64,000 nt of DNA from Candidatus Cloacimonadota bacterium (GTDB lineage: Bacteria; Cloacimonadota; Cloacimonadia; Cloacimonadales; TCS61). A program made the translations under genes and the position numbers. A model generated the notes under the pieces. That model saw only the letters and a program-made list of their open reading frames with translations. It had not been told where the DNA came from and did no database searches. Where the stretch lies: contig JAIPJH010000001.1 of assembly GCA_021734245.1 (NCBI GenBank), positions 88,812 to 152,811 on the forward strand, in the 5' to 3' direction. Of the stretch, positions 27,901 through 36,152 are shown piece after piece. Numbering within the stretch: the stretch's first letter is position 1; the number at the start of each line of letters is the position of its first letter.

Positions 27901-29857
27901 AGCTCCATTCTGGGATTCGCTGCAGGATGGTAATATTTATGTAGCTCATGATTCTGGAAATCATCAGTTTATCATCGAATGGTCAGATTGGGGAAACTCC
28001 TACGATCCTGACCAGAAAAATACTTTTCAGGTAATTTTGATGAATCCTGAATATGAAGACAATTTTGGCATCGACAGCACGATAATTTTTCAATACAAAG
28101 AAATTCATAACATAGATCAGCAGGATCATTACGCCACTATCGGTATAGAGAATCAAGCACAAACAGAAGGACTCTTACTTTCTTTTGCCGGAATAGAAGC
28201 TGCGACCTTTCATCCTATCCAAGACGAAACTGCCATAATGTTCACCATGAAAAACGGACCTGATGTTCCTTACCTGACGGTTGAACCTTCAGAGTTCATC
28301 GTGGAAACATTTGTCGATACCATTATTTTGCAAACACTTACATTACAAAATAATTCTGAAAGCAGTGAGCCGCTGGAATACTCTCTCAGCTTATCTCATT
28401 TCGGGCCGGGAAATGGTAGAGAACAAAATCTAAATCGGAATATAGAAAACGATCAAATTCTGCAATTGAGCGGATATTACATTCCCTTTCAATCTGTAAA
28501 CATGCCGTTTTATCTTTTGCACAACAGCCCGGACGGTGAACCGATCGTGGGTGTAACTTTAGATTTTCCTGCAGGCTGCACGATAAATTCAGCTCAAGAT
28601 ATTGGTGATCTGAACTGGAATGAACAAACAGGTAATGGAGCTGAATTGACCTGGGGTTATGATGGAACTTCCATTTCACCAACCAATGTTATTCCCTTTA
28701 CTATTAATCTGATAATTAGTGAACAACTGATTCCACCTTTAGAAATTGAGTGGCAGATCGATGGCGATGGCAGCGGAAGTGCTCCACATCAAGCCAGCGG
28801 AACAATTTCGATAAATCCAACAACTGATGAGATCTTCTGGATCACTTATCCAAATGGAGGAGAAACTGTTCTGCCGGCTCTTCAAGATACGATCCGCTGG
28901 AATCATTTTGGCGTGGCAGACAGTGTAAAAATTGAGCTTTCCAGAAATGGCGGAATTGACTGGGAAATGTTAGATGCGATGGCACCAAATTTAGAATTTT
29001 ATCCGCATACTTTTAACGGACCATTATCAGAAGATTGCAAAGTAAAAATTAGCACTTTAGATGATGAATTCTTTGATCTTTCCGATAGTCTCTTTCAGAT
29101 ATCAGCTTTGAATATTACGTATCCAGATGAAACCACGGTAATGTCTTATTCTACTATAGATAGCATTTTATGGCAGGATGTGGGTGGAATGGAAACAATT
29201 GATATTTCCATTTCATTCGATAATGGTTTCAGTTGGCAAATTCTGGAAGAAAATGTTCAGAACTCAGGTAGTTATCAATTTGAAGTTCCAGGACCTCCTT
29301 CAAATTATTGCAAAATAAAATTGTCAAATTCTGATCACAATGTTTTGAATATCTCGGAAGCATTCCAAATAGTAGATGCATATGTAGAATGGCTAAGTGC
29401 TGATAATTTCACGGGTTCAATTCCTGCCGGTGAAACTGAAGATATTGAAATAACCTTTTCTACCGCAAATCTGGAGTTTGGAATTTATGAAGCATACCTG
29501 AAAATCGAAACTCAGATCGGACAGGTCTTGTATATTCCAGTTTCTCTTCATTATTTTGGTCCTTGTCCACCTCCGATCTTTGAAGTTCAGTTGCGGCAAA
29601 ACACACCTAATCCCTTCAATCCATTCACTAAGATAGAATACGAAATTCCTGACGCTTGTAATGTGAAGGTGAGTATTTACAACCTGAAAGGTCAGCATGT
29701 AAAAACGCTGGTAAATGAATTTAAAACTACAGGATATTATTACGAATACTGGGATGGTACTAACAGAAATAATCAGAAAGTTGCTTCTGGAATGTATTTC
29801 TATCTTCTGAAAGCCGGAAACAAAACCAAAGTGCGTAAAATGACGTTGATGAAGTAA
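24998..29857 (+). CDS. Second secreted C25-family protein, enlarged with extra beta-sandwich domains
   Basis: This is a paralogue of the preceding gene with the same order: signal peptide (1-18), propeptide-like region, C25 domain (about 200-560), Ig-like modules, and a terminal sorting domain (NTPNPFNPFTKIEY). The Cys position is C441 in SMTCGGGDF. The His loop reads YRGAGH, so A404 stands where His is expected, but H406 two residues later could substitute. Residues about 1130-1530 add domains absent from the paralogue, including a YPNGGE module twice related (IRWNHFG and ILWQDVG). Length is 1619 against 1203. Likely a cell-surface or secreted protease or adhesin; activity uncertain. Confidence 0.85.
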   Translation: MKKIFILLLLFVGLALSAEVRFTGIENDLKLSASFNNVDLKIHKNEKYSEIQLEDCNPTFLSGFELPVSSQLIDLSASGNYTITELDYVVEEIILEENLSPFQTSFDVDFTKDEWLPNEIIQIGKPAIMRGARFSQISIFPIQYNPARNSVRFYSQLDAEFNIDNSDTRNPILVPRNVTGFSSLNDKIHGKEITRDLSGGNYLVIAPENCADLMQPFLRWKEKLGFKTRLAVFEEIGTTEADIKDYLQTAYDIWETPPEYVLMVGDVTGNFYLPAYYIPGYLYPWCVTDHSFTLLEGDDYFPDILIGRLSFQNEMQLTTMLSKIINYEKNPYLENDWMKSALMTGYVDESNGFSQREVLLTIRDKLLNFEYTKVDTFIAPWQFGATLLENEINNGHSFICYRGAGHSTYWSGGSMGQMFANNNVLNLNNGFMLPMVTSMTCGGGDFAAGETATCFGEVWMFAGTPSVPQGAIGFIGPSERDTKTWFNNANALGIYQGITQEGINSCGEMLLRGKMELYNNFPFGHEMGGAEDSDQFYFYVYNLLGDPGLRVWTDTPKAIELEASEVFLGSNFVSANIITNDDPAEFKVAFTSLDSLVAVGYTDAAGNVNLPISVSEGTYQLTASKYGFIPKTIDIHVQASDMLAMNAFTFSENTVSGQTLDIDLQIMNMADSDADNVTIELNSQDDNISIITDPISVYSIPANQTYDCTFSIEISESWQDGETSDLILEMTSNLGDNLALIPVEIQSPDLAMVQFEALNSSGFIIQEEETDLNLTLYNSGQANSSTFQTELICLNDVVEVQDASSGYNSIDIGENETNFSAFTIFADNSIISGETAEFQLNIFNTSSPLQTIFFEIPIGIISESSPTFCDWGYYAVESSDAGNFDAPDYNWIEIDPELGGNGTLVGADHAIIDGYIQTISLPFQFRYYGQFYDEISICSEGWLAMGRTQHIYFRNRTIPSGIGPDAMIAPFWDSLQDGNIYVAHDSGNHQFIIEWSDWGNSYDPDQKNTFQVILMNPEYEDNFGIDSTIIFQYKEIHNIDQQDHYATIGIENQAQTEGLLLSFAGIEAATFHPIQDETAIMFTMKNGPDVPYLTVEPSEFIVETFVDTIILQTLTLQNNSESSEPLEYSLSLSHFGPGNGREQNLNRNIENDQILQLSGYYIPFQSVNMPFYLLHNSPDGEPIVGVTLDFPAGCTINSAQDIGDLNWNEQTGNGAELTWGYDGTSISPTNVIPFTINLIISEQLIPPLEIEWQIDGDGSGSAPHQASGTISINPTTDEIFWITYPNGGETVLPALQDTIRWNHFGVADSVKIELSRNGGIDWEMLDAMAPNLEFYPHTFNGPLSEDCKVKISTLDDEFFDLSDSLFQISALNITYPDETTVMSYSTIDSILWQDVGGMETIDISISFDNGFSWQILEENVQNSGSYQFEVPGPPSNYCKIKLSNSDHNVLNISEAFQIVDAYVEWLSADNFTGSIPAGETEDIEITFSTANLEFGIYEAYLKIETQIGQVLYIPVSLHYFGPCPPPIFEVQLRQNTPNPFNPFTKIEYEIPDACNVKVSIYNLKGQHVKTLVNEFKTTGYYYEYWDGTNRNNQKVASGMYFYLLKAGNKTKVRKMTLMK

Positions 29858-29869
29858 TAAACAAATTCC

Positions 29870-30148
29870 ATGATCAAAATAAAATTCTACAGTTTGATCC
29901 GTTTGCAGCTCGGAATTAACGCGATTGATATCGAAGCAGAAAGCATTTCGATCTATGATCTGCTGCAAAAAACAGAAAAAAAGATTGGGAAGAAATTTAT
30001 CGATCTCCTCTTCGGATCAGAAAAAGAGATACTTCATGGAACCATGATCCTGATCAATGGCAGAAATATCTGGCATCTGGACAATCTCGATTCAATCGTG
30101 AGTGATGGCGATGAGATAAGCATTTTTCCTCCCGGAGGTGGTGGTTAA
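29870..30148 (+). CDS. MoaD/ThiS-family sulfur carrier protein
   Basis: This 92-residue beta-grasp protein ends in GGGG, the tail that is adenylated and thiocarboxylated in MoaD and ThiS. The stop codon overlaps the ATG of the E1-like gene (TAATG), so the pair is coupled. The acidic DGDEISIFPP segment before the glycines is typical of MoaD. Because an aldehyde:ferredoxin oxidoreductase, a tungsten-bis-pyranopterin enzyme, is encoded about 2.3 kb away, a role in tungstopterin synthesis is likely. Thiamin or another sulfur transfer remains possible. No clear Shine-Dalgarno; it starts 12 bases after the preceding stop. Confidence 0.85.
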   Translation: MIKIKFYSLIRLQLGINAIDIEAESISIYDLLQKTEKKIGKKFIDLLFGSEKEILHGTMILINGRNIWHLDNLDSIVSDGDEISIFPPGGGG

Positions 30149-30819
30149 TGCCGGAAATATTTCAAAAGAACATCCAATTCTGGGGAGAAGAAAACCAGCA
30201 GAAGATAGCAGATGCTTCTATCCTGATAGCGGGAGTGGGAGGATTGGGTTGCGTGGTTGCAGAAGGCTTGACCAGAGCTGGAATCGGCAAATTGATTCTC
30301 GTTGACAACGGAATTGTAGAAGCTTCCAATCTGAATCGTCAAATTCTGTTTGATCAATCCCATATTGGTAAAGTAAAGGTACAAGTTGCCAAACAGAAAC
30401 TGCAAGCGATAAATCCAAAACTGGAAATTGAGATTTTACAAAATTCAATTATGGATTTAAAAAATATTCTTCTTTCTCACTATGACGGCATTGCCGATTG
30501 TTTAGATAATTTCGCTTCTCGATTTGAATTGGAAAAGCTGCTGACTCCTGATCATTTTCTGGTTCACGGTGGAGTGCAAAATGATTTCGGTCAGATCATC
30601 ACGATCAAACCCGGAAAGACACAAACTCTAAGACATATCTATCCCGGATCGCATATTCCCATTTCCACTTCGATAGTTCCACAGACTGTTATAATTATCG
30701 GTTCTCTCATTGTTCAAGAGATTATTAATAACATTTTTGACAAACCACAATTGCTGAATAAAATGTTGATAATTGAATTAGCAGATTTTTCGATGTTTAA
30801 GGTGGCATTGACGAAATAA
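30148..30819 (+). CDS. ThiF/MoeB/HesA-family E1-like adenylyltransferase
   Basis: The nucleotide loop GVGGLG (29-34), NRQ (63-65) with its key Arg, and DCLDN with D120 define the ATP-binding E1-like fold that adenylates a C-terminal Gly-Gly carrier. The protein is 223 residues, shorter than MoeB (about 250), and lacks the two CxxC zinc pairs, so it resembles the minimal HesA-type enzymes linked to AOR loci. It directly follows its presumed substrate, the MoaD-like protein. The next gene is convergent after 78 bases; that gap contains the dispersed phrase ATCCGCGCAAATCCGTGAG. Confidence 0.85.
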   Translation: MPEIFQKNIQFWGEENQQKIADASILIAGVGGLGCVVAEGLTRAGIGKLILVDNGIVEASNLNRQILFDQSHIGKVKVQVAKQKLQAINPKLEIEILQNSIMDLKNILLSHYDGIADCLDNFASRFELEKLLTPDHFLVHGGVQNDFGQIITIKPGKTQTLRHIYPGSHIPISTSIVPQTVIIIGSLIVQEIINNIFDKPQLLNKMLIIELADFSMFKVALTK

Positions 30820-30897
30820 AATTATTCGTTTTTCTCGCAGCTAAACCCAAGTTTGAAAATATACTGCAAATCTGTGTTATCCGCGCAAATCCGTGAG

Positions 30898-32436
30898 CTA
30901 TTTCTTCCTTATCTTCTCAAACTTATCCTTTCCACCTGATAAAATAAATGAATGCGGTGCAACCTGCTTCGCCAGCTCCATCATTCTGCCGGCAGTTTCT
31001 TTGATGTCCCACTGAGCATGTTCATCTTCCCGCAGTCGTGAAAAATGATAGAGTTCTCGCGGATTGGCAGCGGCCAGAACTCTTCTGCGATGTGAATTGG
31101 TTAAACAATATTCCGCAGCTTTTCCGTATTTGGGCAGGAATTCAGAATAAAGTTCTTCGCTCCTACGGCAGACTTCCAGCAATTCATTTTCAGCACCGAT
31201 AGCTTTTATAGAATGTGGAACTGTAATTCCCAAACTGGGATCGTAATCTTGAGCCAGAAGGGTCATCAATCGATGTCTTTTTAGCTGAGCAAAATTACTG
31301 GCACTCACTACCAGTTCAAATTTTAATTCTCCGGTAAATTCAAATTCTCGCGGCAGCGGATCGAAAGCACAAAGGTGTTTCATAACGCTGGCAAAAAACT
31401 CTTTTCCGGTTTCTTCATCATGCAGGATCGAGCAGGCAATTCTAAAGGAATCTTCAATTGTAAGTTTGGAATTATGATGAATAATCGCAGCAGCAATATC
31501 TCGATCCACTTTATTATCGATGATTAGTTTTTCATGGTCTGCTTCGATAAATTCTGGAATTCCTTCATGCAACTCGCCATAATATTTTTCGATTTTTTCG
31601 GAAACAAGTTTTTTGAGATGTTTTTTGGTAAATTTGAAATGATCGTCCTGAAGATCGGTTTTAAAAGTTTTCTTAAATTCATCAGGATCTGTTAGAATGA
31701 TGAGTGAAGGAGCAACATCTTTGGTTGCATCAAATAGTTTTGCTGCAAGTTCTCGGCATTCTGCCAGTTCCGAATTTCGCAAAGTTCGAATTGCATGTTC
31801 CAAGGTTCTGGCATTGAAGGACATTCCCAATTGTGCTTCTGTAGCTAAGCTTAATGCATATCGCGCATCTTCTTTTGCCCAGCCTTCCAAGGTATTTTTT
31901 GCACGATTCATTTTTTCGGAAACACCGCGTTTTTCAGCTTCAGCAGCTTTTTTGGCAAGTTCGGGATTACTTTCGAATTGAAATTTTGTCAGCTTTTCCA
32001 GATTACGAAGATAGAAGCCATTTTGAAATCCAACTAATTCCTCAAATTCCTTTTTATCTTTTTCGCTGAATTCGGCAGGAACAACAAAATCACCTTTCAA
32101 AGTTATGTAGCGCTGAGATTTTTCGGTGTAGGCAGCTCCGATGCGTCTTGCTTCCAGTTCTTCCAAGGCCAGACGAGAGATCTGCAAGATATCAAAATTG
32201 AAATAGGCATGTTCTGCTACGGAATGATGGCTCATGCCAAACACGATGGCTTGATTGGAACGGCGGGCTTTTTTTACCTGTTCCCTTGCTTCTTTTCGTA
32301 ATTCCGGAACATCACGCGGATCGCGGCTGATGCGGGCGTAGGCGGCGGAAATTGTTTCTGGGGTAGCAATCGTATCTTCAGGTAGTTTATCGATTAAATT
32401 TTTATCTAAATTGAATCCTGCTAAATTTACTTTCAT
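30898..32436 (-). CDS. thyX: Two-domain FAD-dependent thymidylate synthase (ThyX)
   Basis: ThyX makes dTMP from dUMP with methylene-tetrahydrofolate and FADH2. The protein is 512 residues, about double the usual length, and carries two ThyX-like halves. The N-terminal half has HSVAEH (71-76) followed by ARRIGAAYTEKSQRY (96-110), a variant of the RHRxxSxNExSxRY signature. It ends with NARTLEHAIRTLRNSELAECREL (208-230), described here by its ends only. The second half has KRHRLMTLLAQDYDP (386-400) and LREDEHAQWDIKE (468-480). Both signatures are altered, so the active site may be built across the two halves. GAGGAA precedes the ATG. It lies 38 bases after aor. No thyA was seen. Confidence 0.85.
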   Translation of the reverse strand: MKVNLAGFNLDKNLIDKLPEDTIATPETISAAYARISRDPRDVPELRKEAREQVKKARRSNQAIVFGMSHHSVAEHAYFNFDILQISRLALEELEARRIGAAYTEKSQRYITLKGDFVVPAEFSEKDKKEFEELVGFQNGFYLRNLEKLTKFQFESNPELAKKAAEAEKRGVSEKMNRAKNTLEGWAKEDARYALSLATEAQLGMSFNARTLEHAIRTLRNSELAECRELAAKLFDATKDVAPSLIILTDPDEFKKTFKTDLQDDHFKFTKKHLKKLVSEKIEKYYGELHEGIPEFIEADHEKLIIDNKVDRDIAAAIIHHNSKLTIEDSFRIACSILHDEETGKEFFASVMKHLCAFDPLPREFEFTGELKFELVVSASNFAQLKRHRLMTLLAQDYDPSLGITVPHSIKAIGAENELLEVCRRSEELYSEFLPKYGKAAEYCLTNSHRRRVLAAANPRELYHFSRLREDEHAQWDIKETAGRMMELAKQVAPHSFILSGGKDKFEKIRKK

Positions 32437-32474
32437 AATTCCTCAATTTTATGCCGTACTTACAGTGCGACATT

Positions 32475-34259
32475 TTATATTCCTAATTTCTCCTTCACTT
32501 TTTTTGTCGGAATTCCATTTTCATCCCAACCGCGAACTTGATAATAATCGTTTAACATTTTATTTAGTTGAACTACTCGATGACGTGATGATCCTTCCTG
32601 AAGTTCTTCTTCCATAAATCTGGAAGGCAGAAGATCATCTTTCCTGTCAAAACCTGCTTTAGCATTAAAATCTCTTTCTAAGGTATAAATTCGTTTACCT
32701 GCTTCCAGAAGTTCTTCCTCTGTATAATCCAAACCGGTGACAATATTAACCATTTCGGTTAAAGTAGAAATGCTGACGGCAAACTGAATGAAACGGCAAA
32801 GAACCAGGCTGTCCACTACAGCCGAAACATCTTGCAATAAAGCTACGATCTCGGCTTTTCCTTTAGAAGAATATCTATCCAGTATCATTGGAGAACCCAA
32901 GATTTCATTGGAAATCATATATGCTCTCATATGACATCCACCCCGATTGGATGTGGCATAAGCCAAAGCCTGACCCTGCGCACCACGCGGATCATAGGCA
33001 GGAAGTTCCAAACCTTTCACCTGCATGGCCAGTTCAGGACGGCCGTATTTTTCTGCCAAACGTTTAGAACCAAGTGCTAAATCTTCACCAATTCCTCGTT
33101 TACAGGCAATATCTTCAACCAGTTTTTCCAGAACATCAGCATCTCCCCATTTCAGTTCATGTGGAAATGCACCTTTTTCATAAAGCTCCATCGCACAGCC
33201 GATTGTATTGCCAGTTGTGATCGTATCCAGCCCAAGTTCATTACAAAGATAATTTGCTTCTGTGATTTTTGTCAGATCATTGATTCCCAATTGAGCTCCG
33301 AAAGCCCACACAGTTTCATATTCGGGACCCTCACCTTCTTTATTTACTGTTTTGGTAGTTCTTCCACAAGCCATAGGACATTTGAAGCAAGCACTTCTTT
33401 TCTGCAAAAGTGTTTCAGTGATTTTTTCTCCACTTATGCCTTCCGCATCGTTGAAAACTCCACGCTGGAAATTTTCAGTAGGAAACATTCCATGTGCATT
33501 GATGATATTAACCAAAACCGATGTTCCCAGTAAGGGAAGTGATTTCCCAGTAACAGGATTTTTATCGATCAAACGATCAATTTTCGTAAGTATTTCTTTC
33601 AAACCTTCAGGATCTGCTACAGGAATTTCTTTTGTACCCAAAGCAACAATTGCCTTTAGATTTTTGGAACCCATAACTGCTCCCATGCCGCCACGTCCTG
33701 CTGCACGATCTTTATCATTCATAATGGAAGCAAAGATCACCTGATTCTCACCAGCCGGCCCAATGCTGGCAACAGAAGCTTTTTTAGAATATTCTTCCTG
33801 TAAAATATCACGAGTTTGCTGCGTGTTTTTTCCCCAGAGATGATCAGCTTTTTTAATTTCTATTTTATCATTCGTTATTAGTAGATAAACAGGTTCTTTT
33901 GCTTTGCCTGTGATGATAATCCCATCCAAACCTGTTTTCTTCAGCCTTTCACCAAAAACTCCACCTGAACTGGTATCGAAAATAGTTCCTGTTTGAGGAG
34001 AACGTGAAATAATCTGGTAGCGTCCGGCTGTTGGAAACAATCCGGTAAGAGGTCCGGTCAGGAATATAAATGCGTTATCCGATGATAAAGGATCAGTATC
34101 AGGAGAGCACAAATCTGAATACAATTTCACACCGAGTCCTCTACCACCAAGGTATTTTCTTAAATTTTCTTCATTTATTTTAATTTCTTCCTGAGTATTA
34201 TCGGTCAGATCGATTTTGCTGATTTTATTCATCCAGCCAAAGACATTCTTTGATTTCAT
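32475..34259 (-). CDS. aor: Aldehyde:ferredoxin oxidoreductase (tungsten enzyme)
   Basis: The 594-residue protein oxidises aldehydes to acids with ferredoxin as acceptor, using a tungsten bis-pyranopterin and one [4Fe-4S] cluster. Cofactor-binding segments are GGRGLGVKLY (38-47), GPLTGLFPTAGRY (69-81) and DRAAGRGGMGAVMGSKNLKA (184-203). Cluster ligands are C291, C294, C298 and C488. The ATG at 34257-34259 follows AGGAGG by 7 bases and avoids overlap with deoC; an upstream ATG at 34298 would overlap deoC. It follows deoC by 10 bases, a sensible pairing since deoxyribose cleavage yields acetaldehyde, a known substrate type for this family. MoaD/E1-like genes lie nearby. Confidence 0.93.
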   Translation of the reverse strand: MKSKNVFGWMNKISKIDLTDNTQEEIKINEENLRKYLGGRGLGVKLYSDLCSPDTDPLSSDNAFIFLTGPLTGLFPTAGRYQIISRSPQTGTIFDTSSGGVFGERLKKTGLDGIIITGKAKEPVYLLITNDKIEIKKADHLWGKNTQQTRDILQEEYSKKASVASIGPAGENQVIFASIMNDKDRAAGRGGMGAVMGSKNLKAIVALGTKEIPVADPEGLKEILTKIDRLIDKNPVTGKSLPLLGTSVLVNIINAHGMFPTENFQRGVFNDAEGISGEKITETLLQKRSACFKCPMACGRTTKTVNKEGEGPEYETVWAFGAQLGINDLTKITEANYLCNELGLDTITTGNTIGCAMELYEKGAFPHELKWGDADVLEKLVEDIACKRGIGEDLALGSKRLAEKYGRPELAMQVKGLELPAYDPRGAQGQALAYATSNRGGCHMRAYMISNEILGSPMILDRYSSKGKAEIVALLQDVSAVVDSLVLCRFIQFAVSISTLTEMVNIVTGLDYTEEELLEAGKRIYTLERDFNAKAGFDRKDDLLPSRFMEEELQEGSSRHRVVQLNKMLNDYYQVRGWDENGIPTKKVKEKLGI

Positions 34260-34269
34260 TACAGACCTC

Positions 34270-35100
34270 CTATTCATAAAACTTATTATACTTATCACGA
34301 TGTGGACAATTTAAACATTTCTTTTTATAATAGGCATAAACACCCTTGGGAAGCTTGCTGAGATTGGCTGACCGCACCGGACAAATATGACAGGGGATTT
34401 CTGGTTCCAGCCAGGCTTCTGGTGCAAATTTCAGCATCGATACAGCTTCGATAATTGCTACACCAGCACTGGTTCCCAAACGATTGGCTCCAACTTCTAT
34501 CATGCGTATTGCATCTTTTAACGTGGAGATTCCACCGGAAGCCTTCACACCTATATCCGGGCCCACGGTTTTTCGCATCAATTTCACATTATTTTCAAAT
34601 GCTCCAAATGCTCCAAAACCGGTGGAAGTCTTTACGAAATGAGCACCAGCCTCCACACATAACTGACAGGCTTTCACGATTTCTTCATCGGTGAGATAAC
34701 ATGTTTCCAGAATAACTTTTACATGAGAAGGTGCACTGGCTTGCACAACCTGACCGATATCTTCTAGAACAAAATCATAGTCTTTATCTCGCAAAGCTCC
34801 CACATTTATGACCATGTCGATTTCCTTTGCACCTTCGGAAACAGCTTTCTTTGCTTCCAGAGCTTTGATCTCGGTTGTGTTCATTCCCAATGGGAAACCG
34901 ATAACTGAACAGACAATTACATCAGAATCTTTTAATTGTTCATGCGCAAATTTCACATAATGCGGATTTACACATACCGAGATGAACCCAAACATCTTTG
35001 CTTCATAACAGAGGTTCTTGATTTTACCTTTTCCGGAACTTGATTTCAGCTCCGTGTGATCTATCATACCAGCTAATTGTTCCTTTGTAAATTTACTCAT
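34270..35100 (-). CDS. deoC: Deoxyribose-phosphate aldolase with a C-terminal four-cysteine tail
   Basis: It splits 2-deoxyribose-5-phosphate into glyceraldehyde-3-phosphate and acetaldehyde. The Schiff-base lysine is K157 in VKTSTGFG. K186 (GVKASGG) and the MVINVGAL segment with D95 are also present. The aldolase ends near residue 225. Beyond it is an extension of about 45 residues with C237-x2-C240 and C262-x2-C265, spaced like a zinc or iron-sulfur site. This is unusual for DeoC (about 220-260 residues). GGGAG precedes the ATG. Its neighbour, aldehyde:ferredoxin oxidoreductase, could consume the acetaldehyde, and the cysteine tail might dock to it or bind metal; this is inference. Confidence 0.92.
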   Translation of the reverse strand: MSKFTKEQLAGMIDHTELKSSSGKGKIKNLCYEAKMFGFISVCVNPHYVKFAHEQLKDSDVIVCSVIGFPLGMNTTEIKALEAKKAVSEGAKEIDMVINVGALRDKDYDFVLEDIGQVVQASAPSHVKVILETCYLTDEEIVKACQLCVEAGAHFVKTSTGFGAFGAFENNVKLMRKTVGPDIGVKASGGISTLKDAIRMIEVGANRLGTSAGVAIIEAVSMLKFAPEAWLEPEIPCHICPVRSANLSKLPKGVYAYYKKKCLNCPHRDKYNKFYE

Positions 35101-35113
35101 AATAACTCCCAGA

Positions 35114-36142
35114 CTAAAACTTTTGCTTTCCTGCCAATTGACCGCAAGCTGCGGAAATATCGGCTCCGCGACTATTACGAAAAGTTACAGCCGAACTTAA
35201 TTTTTCAAGTTTTTTTCTAAATATTTCTATTTCATCTTCGGAAGGTGATTTATACGAAAAATGTGGAACTTCATTCCATTTAATTAAATTGAGTTTGCAG
35301 GTAATATCACCTAAAAATTTGTATATCGCTTTCACATCTTCGTTTCCCATATTGAAATCTTTGATCATAACATACTCAAAAGTAATGCGATAAGCTGTTT
35401 TCTTGCGAAAATCTAATATTGCTTTTTTCAGTTCAGGAAGTGAATACATTTTTGTAACCGGCATCAGTTCTTCACGTTTGGTTTGGATAGCAGCATTCAA
35501 TGAAACCGCCAATTTCACTTTCAAATCGCTTTCTGCTAATCTGCGAATACCGGGAATAACTCCACAGGTAGAGATCGTGATGCGGCGAGGACTGAAATTG
35601 AAACAAGCATCATTCTGCAGAATTTTCACTGCTTTTAATACATTTTCCAAATTGTCCAGAGGTTCACCCATACCCATGAAGACGATATTTGTAAGTCTGT
35701 TTTCTTTTAGGAATTGTTTTGCTAAGAATATTTGGGCAACTATCTCTTCAACAGCTAAATTCCTGGAAAGGCCTAAACTTGCTGTAGCACAAAATTTACA
35801 ACCTCTACTACAACCAGCCTGAGATGAGATGCAAAATGTATTTTTATCCAAATGTGGAATATGAACCATTTCAATGTGAGTATTATCTGCTAATTGAAAG
35901 AGAAATTTACTGGTTCCGTCTGTTGATGTTTCCTGCTTTACAATTTCAGGAAGAAAAAAATCAAAATGATCTGTTAATTGCTTTTTTAATGTTTTCGGCA
36001 GATTCTTCATTTCATGTAATTCACAAGTAAGGTTTTCATAGATCCAGTTAAGCAGCTGTTTTGTACGAAACCTGGGAATTGATTTCTGCTGAAAGTTCTC
36101 CTCTAATTCACCAGGTAAAAGTGACAGTACATGAGTCTTCAT
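35114..36142 (-). CDS. rlmN: 23S rRNA/tRNA adenine C2-methyltransferase RlmN
   Basis: A radical SAM methyltransferase that methylates A2503 of 23S rRNA and A37 of some tRNAs. The cluster motif is C111-x3-C115-x2-C118 (CSRGCKFC), followed by MGMGEPLDNL. The methyl-carrying Cys is in ADISAACGQL near the C-terminus. The 342-residue length is normal. It starts 10 bases after ricT without a clear Shine-Dalgarno and is followed by deoC after 13 bases. Confidence 0.93.
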   Translation of the reverse strand: MKTHVLSLLPGELEENFQQKSIPRFRTKQLLNWIYENLTCELHEMKNLPKTLKKQLTDHFDFFLPEIVKQETSTDGTSKFLFQLADNTHIEMVHIPHLDKNTFCISSQAGCSRGCKFCATASLGLSRNLAVEEIVAQIFLAKQFLKENRLTNIVFMGMGEPLDNLENVLKAVKILQNDACFNFSPRRITISTCGVIPGIRRLAESDLKVKLAVSLNAAIQTKREELMPVTKMYSLPELKKAILDFRKKTAYRITFEYVMIKDFNMGNEDVKAIYKFLGDITCKLNLIKWNEVPHFSYKSPSEDEIEIFRKKLEKLSSAVTFRNSRGADISAACGQLAGKQKF

Positions 36143-36152
36143 CTTGTTGAAA

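Noticed and set aside
34259..34298. Upstream ATG for aor
   Set aside because: It would overlap deoC by 29 bases and lacks a ribosome site, while the ATG at 34259 has AGGAGG at ideal spacing.
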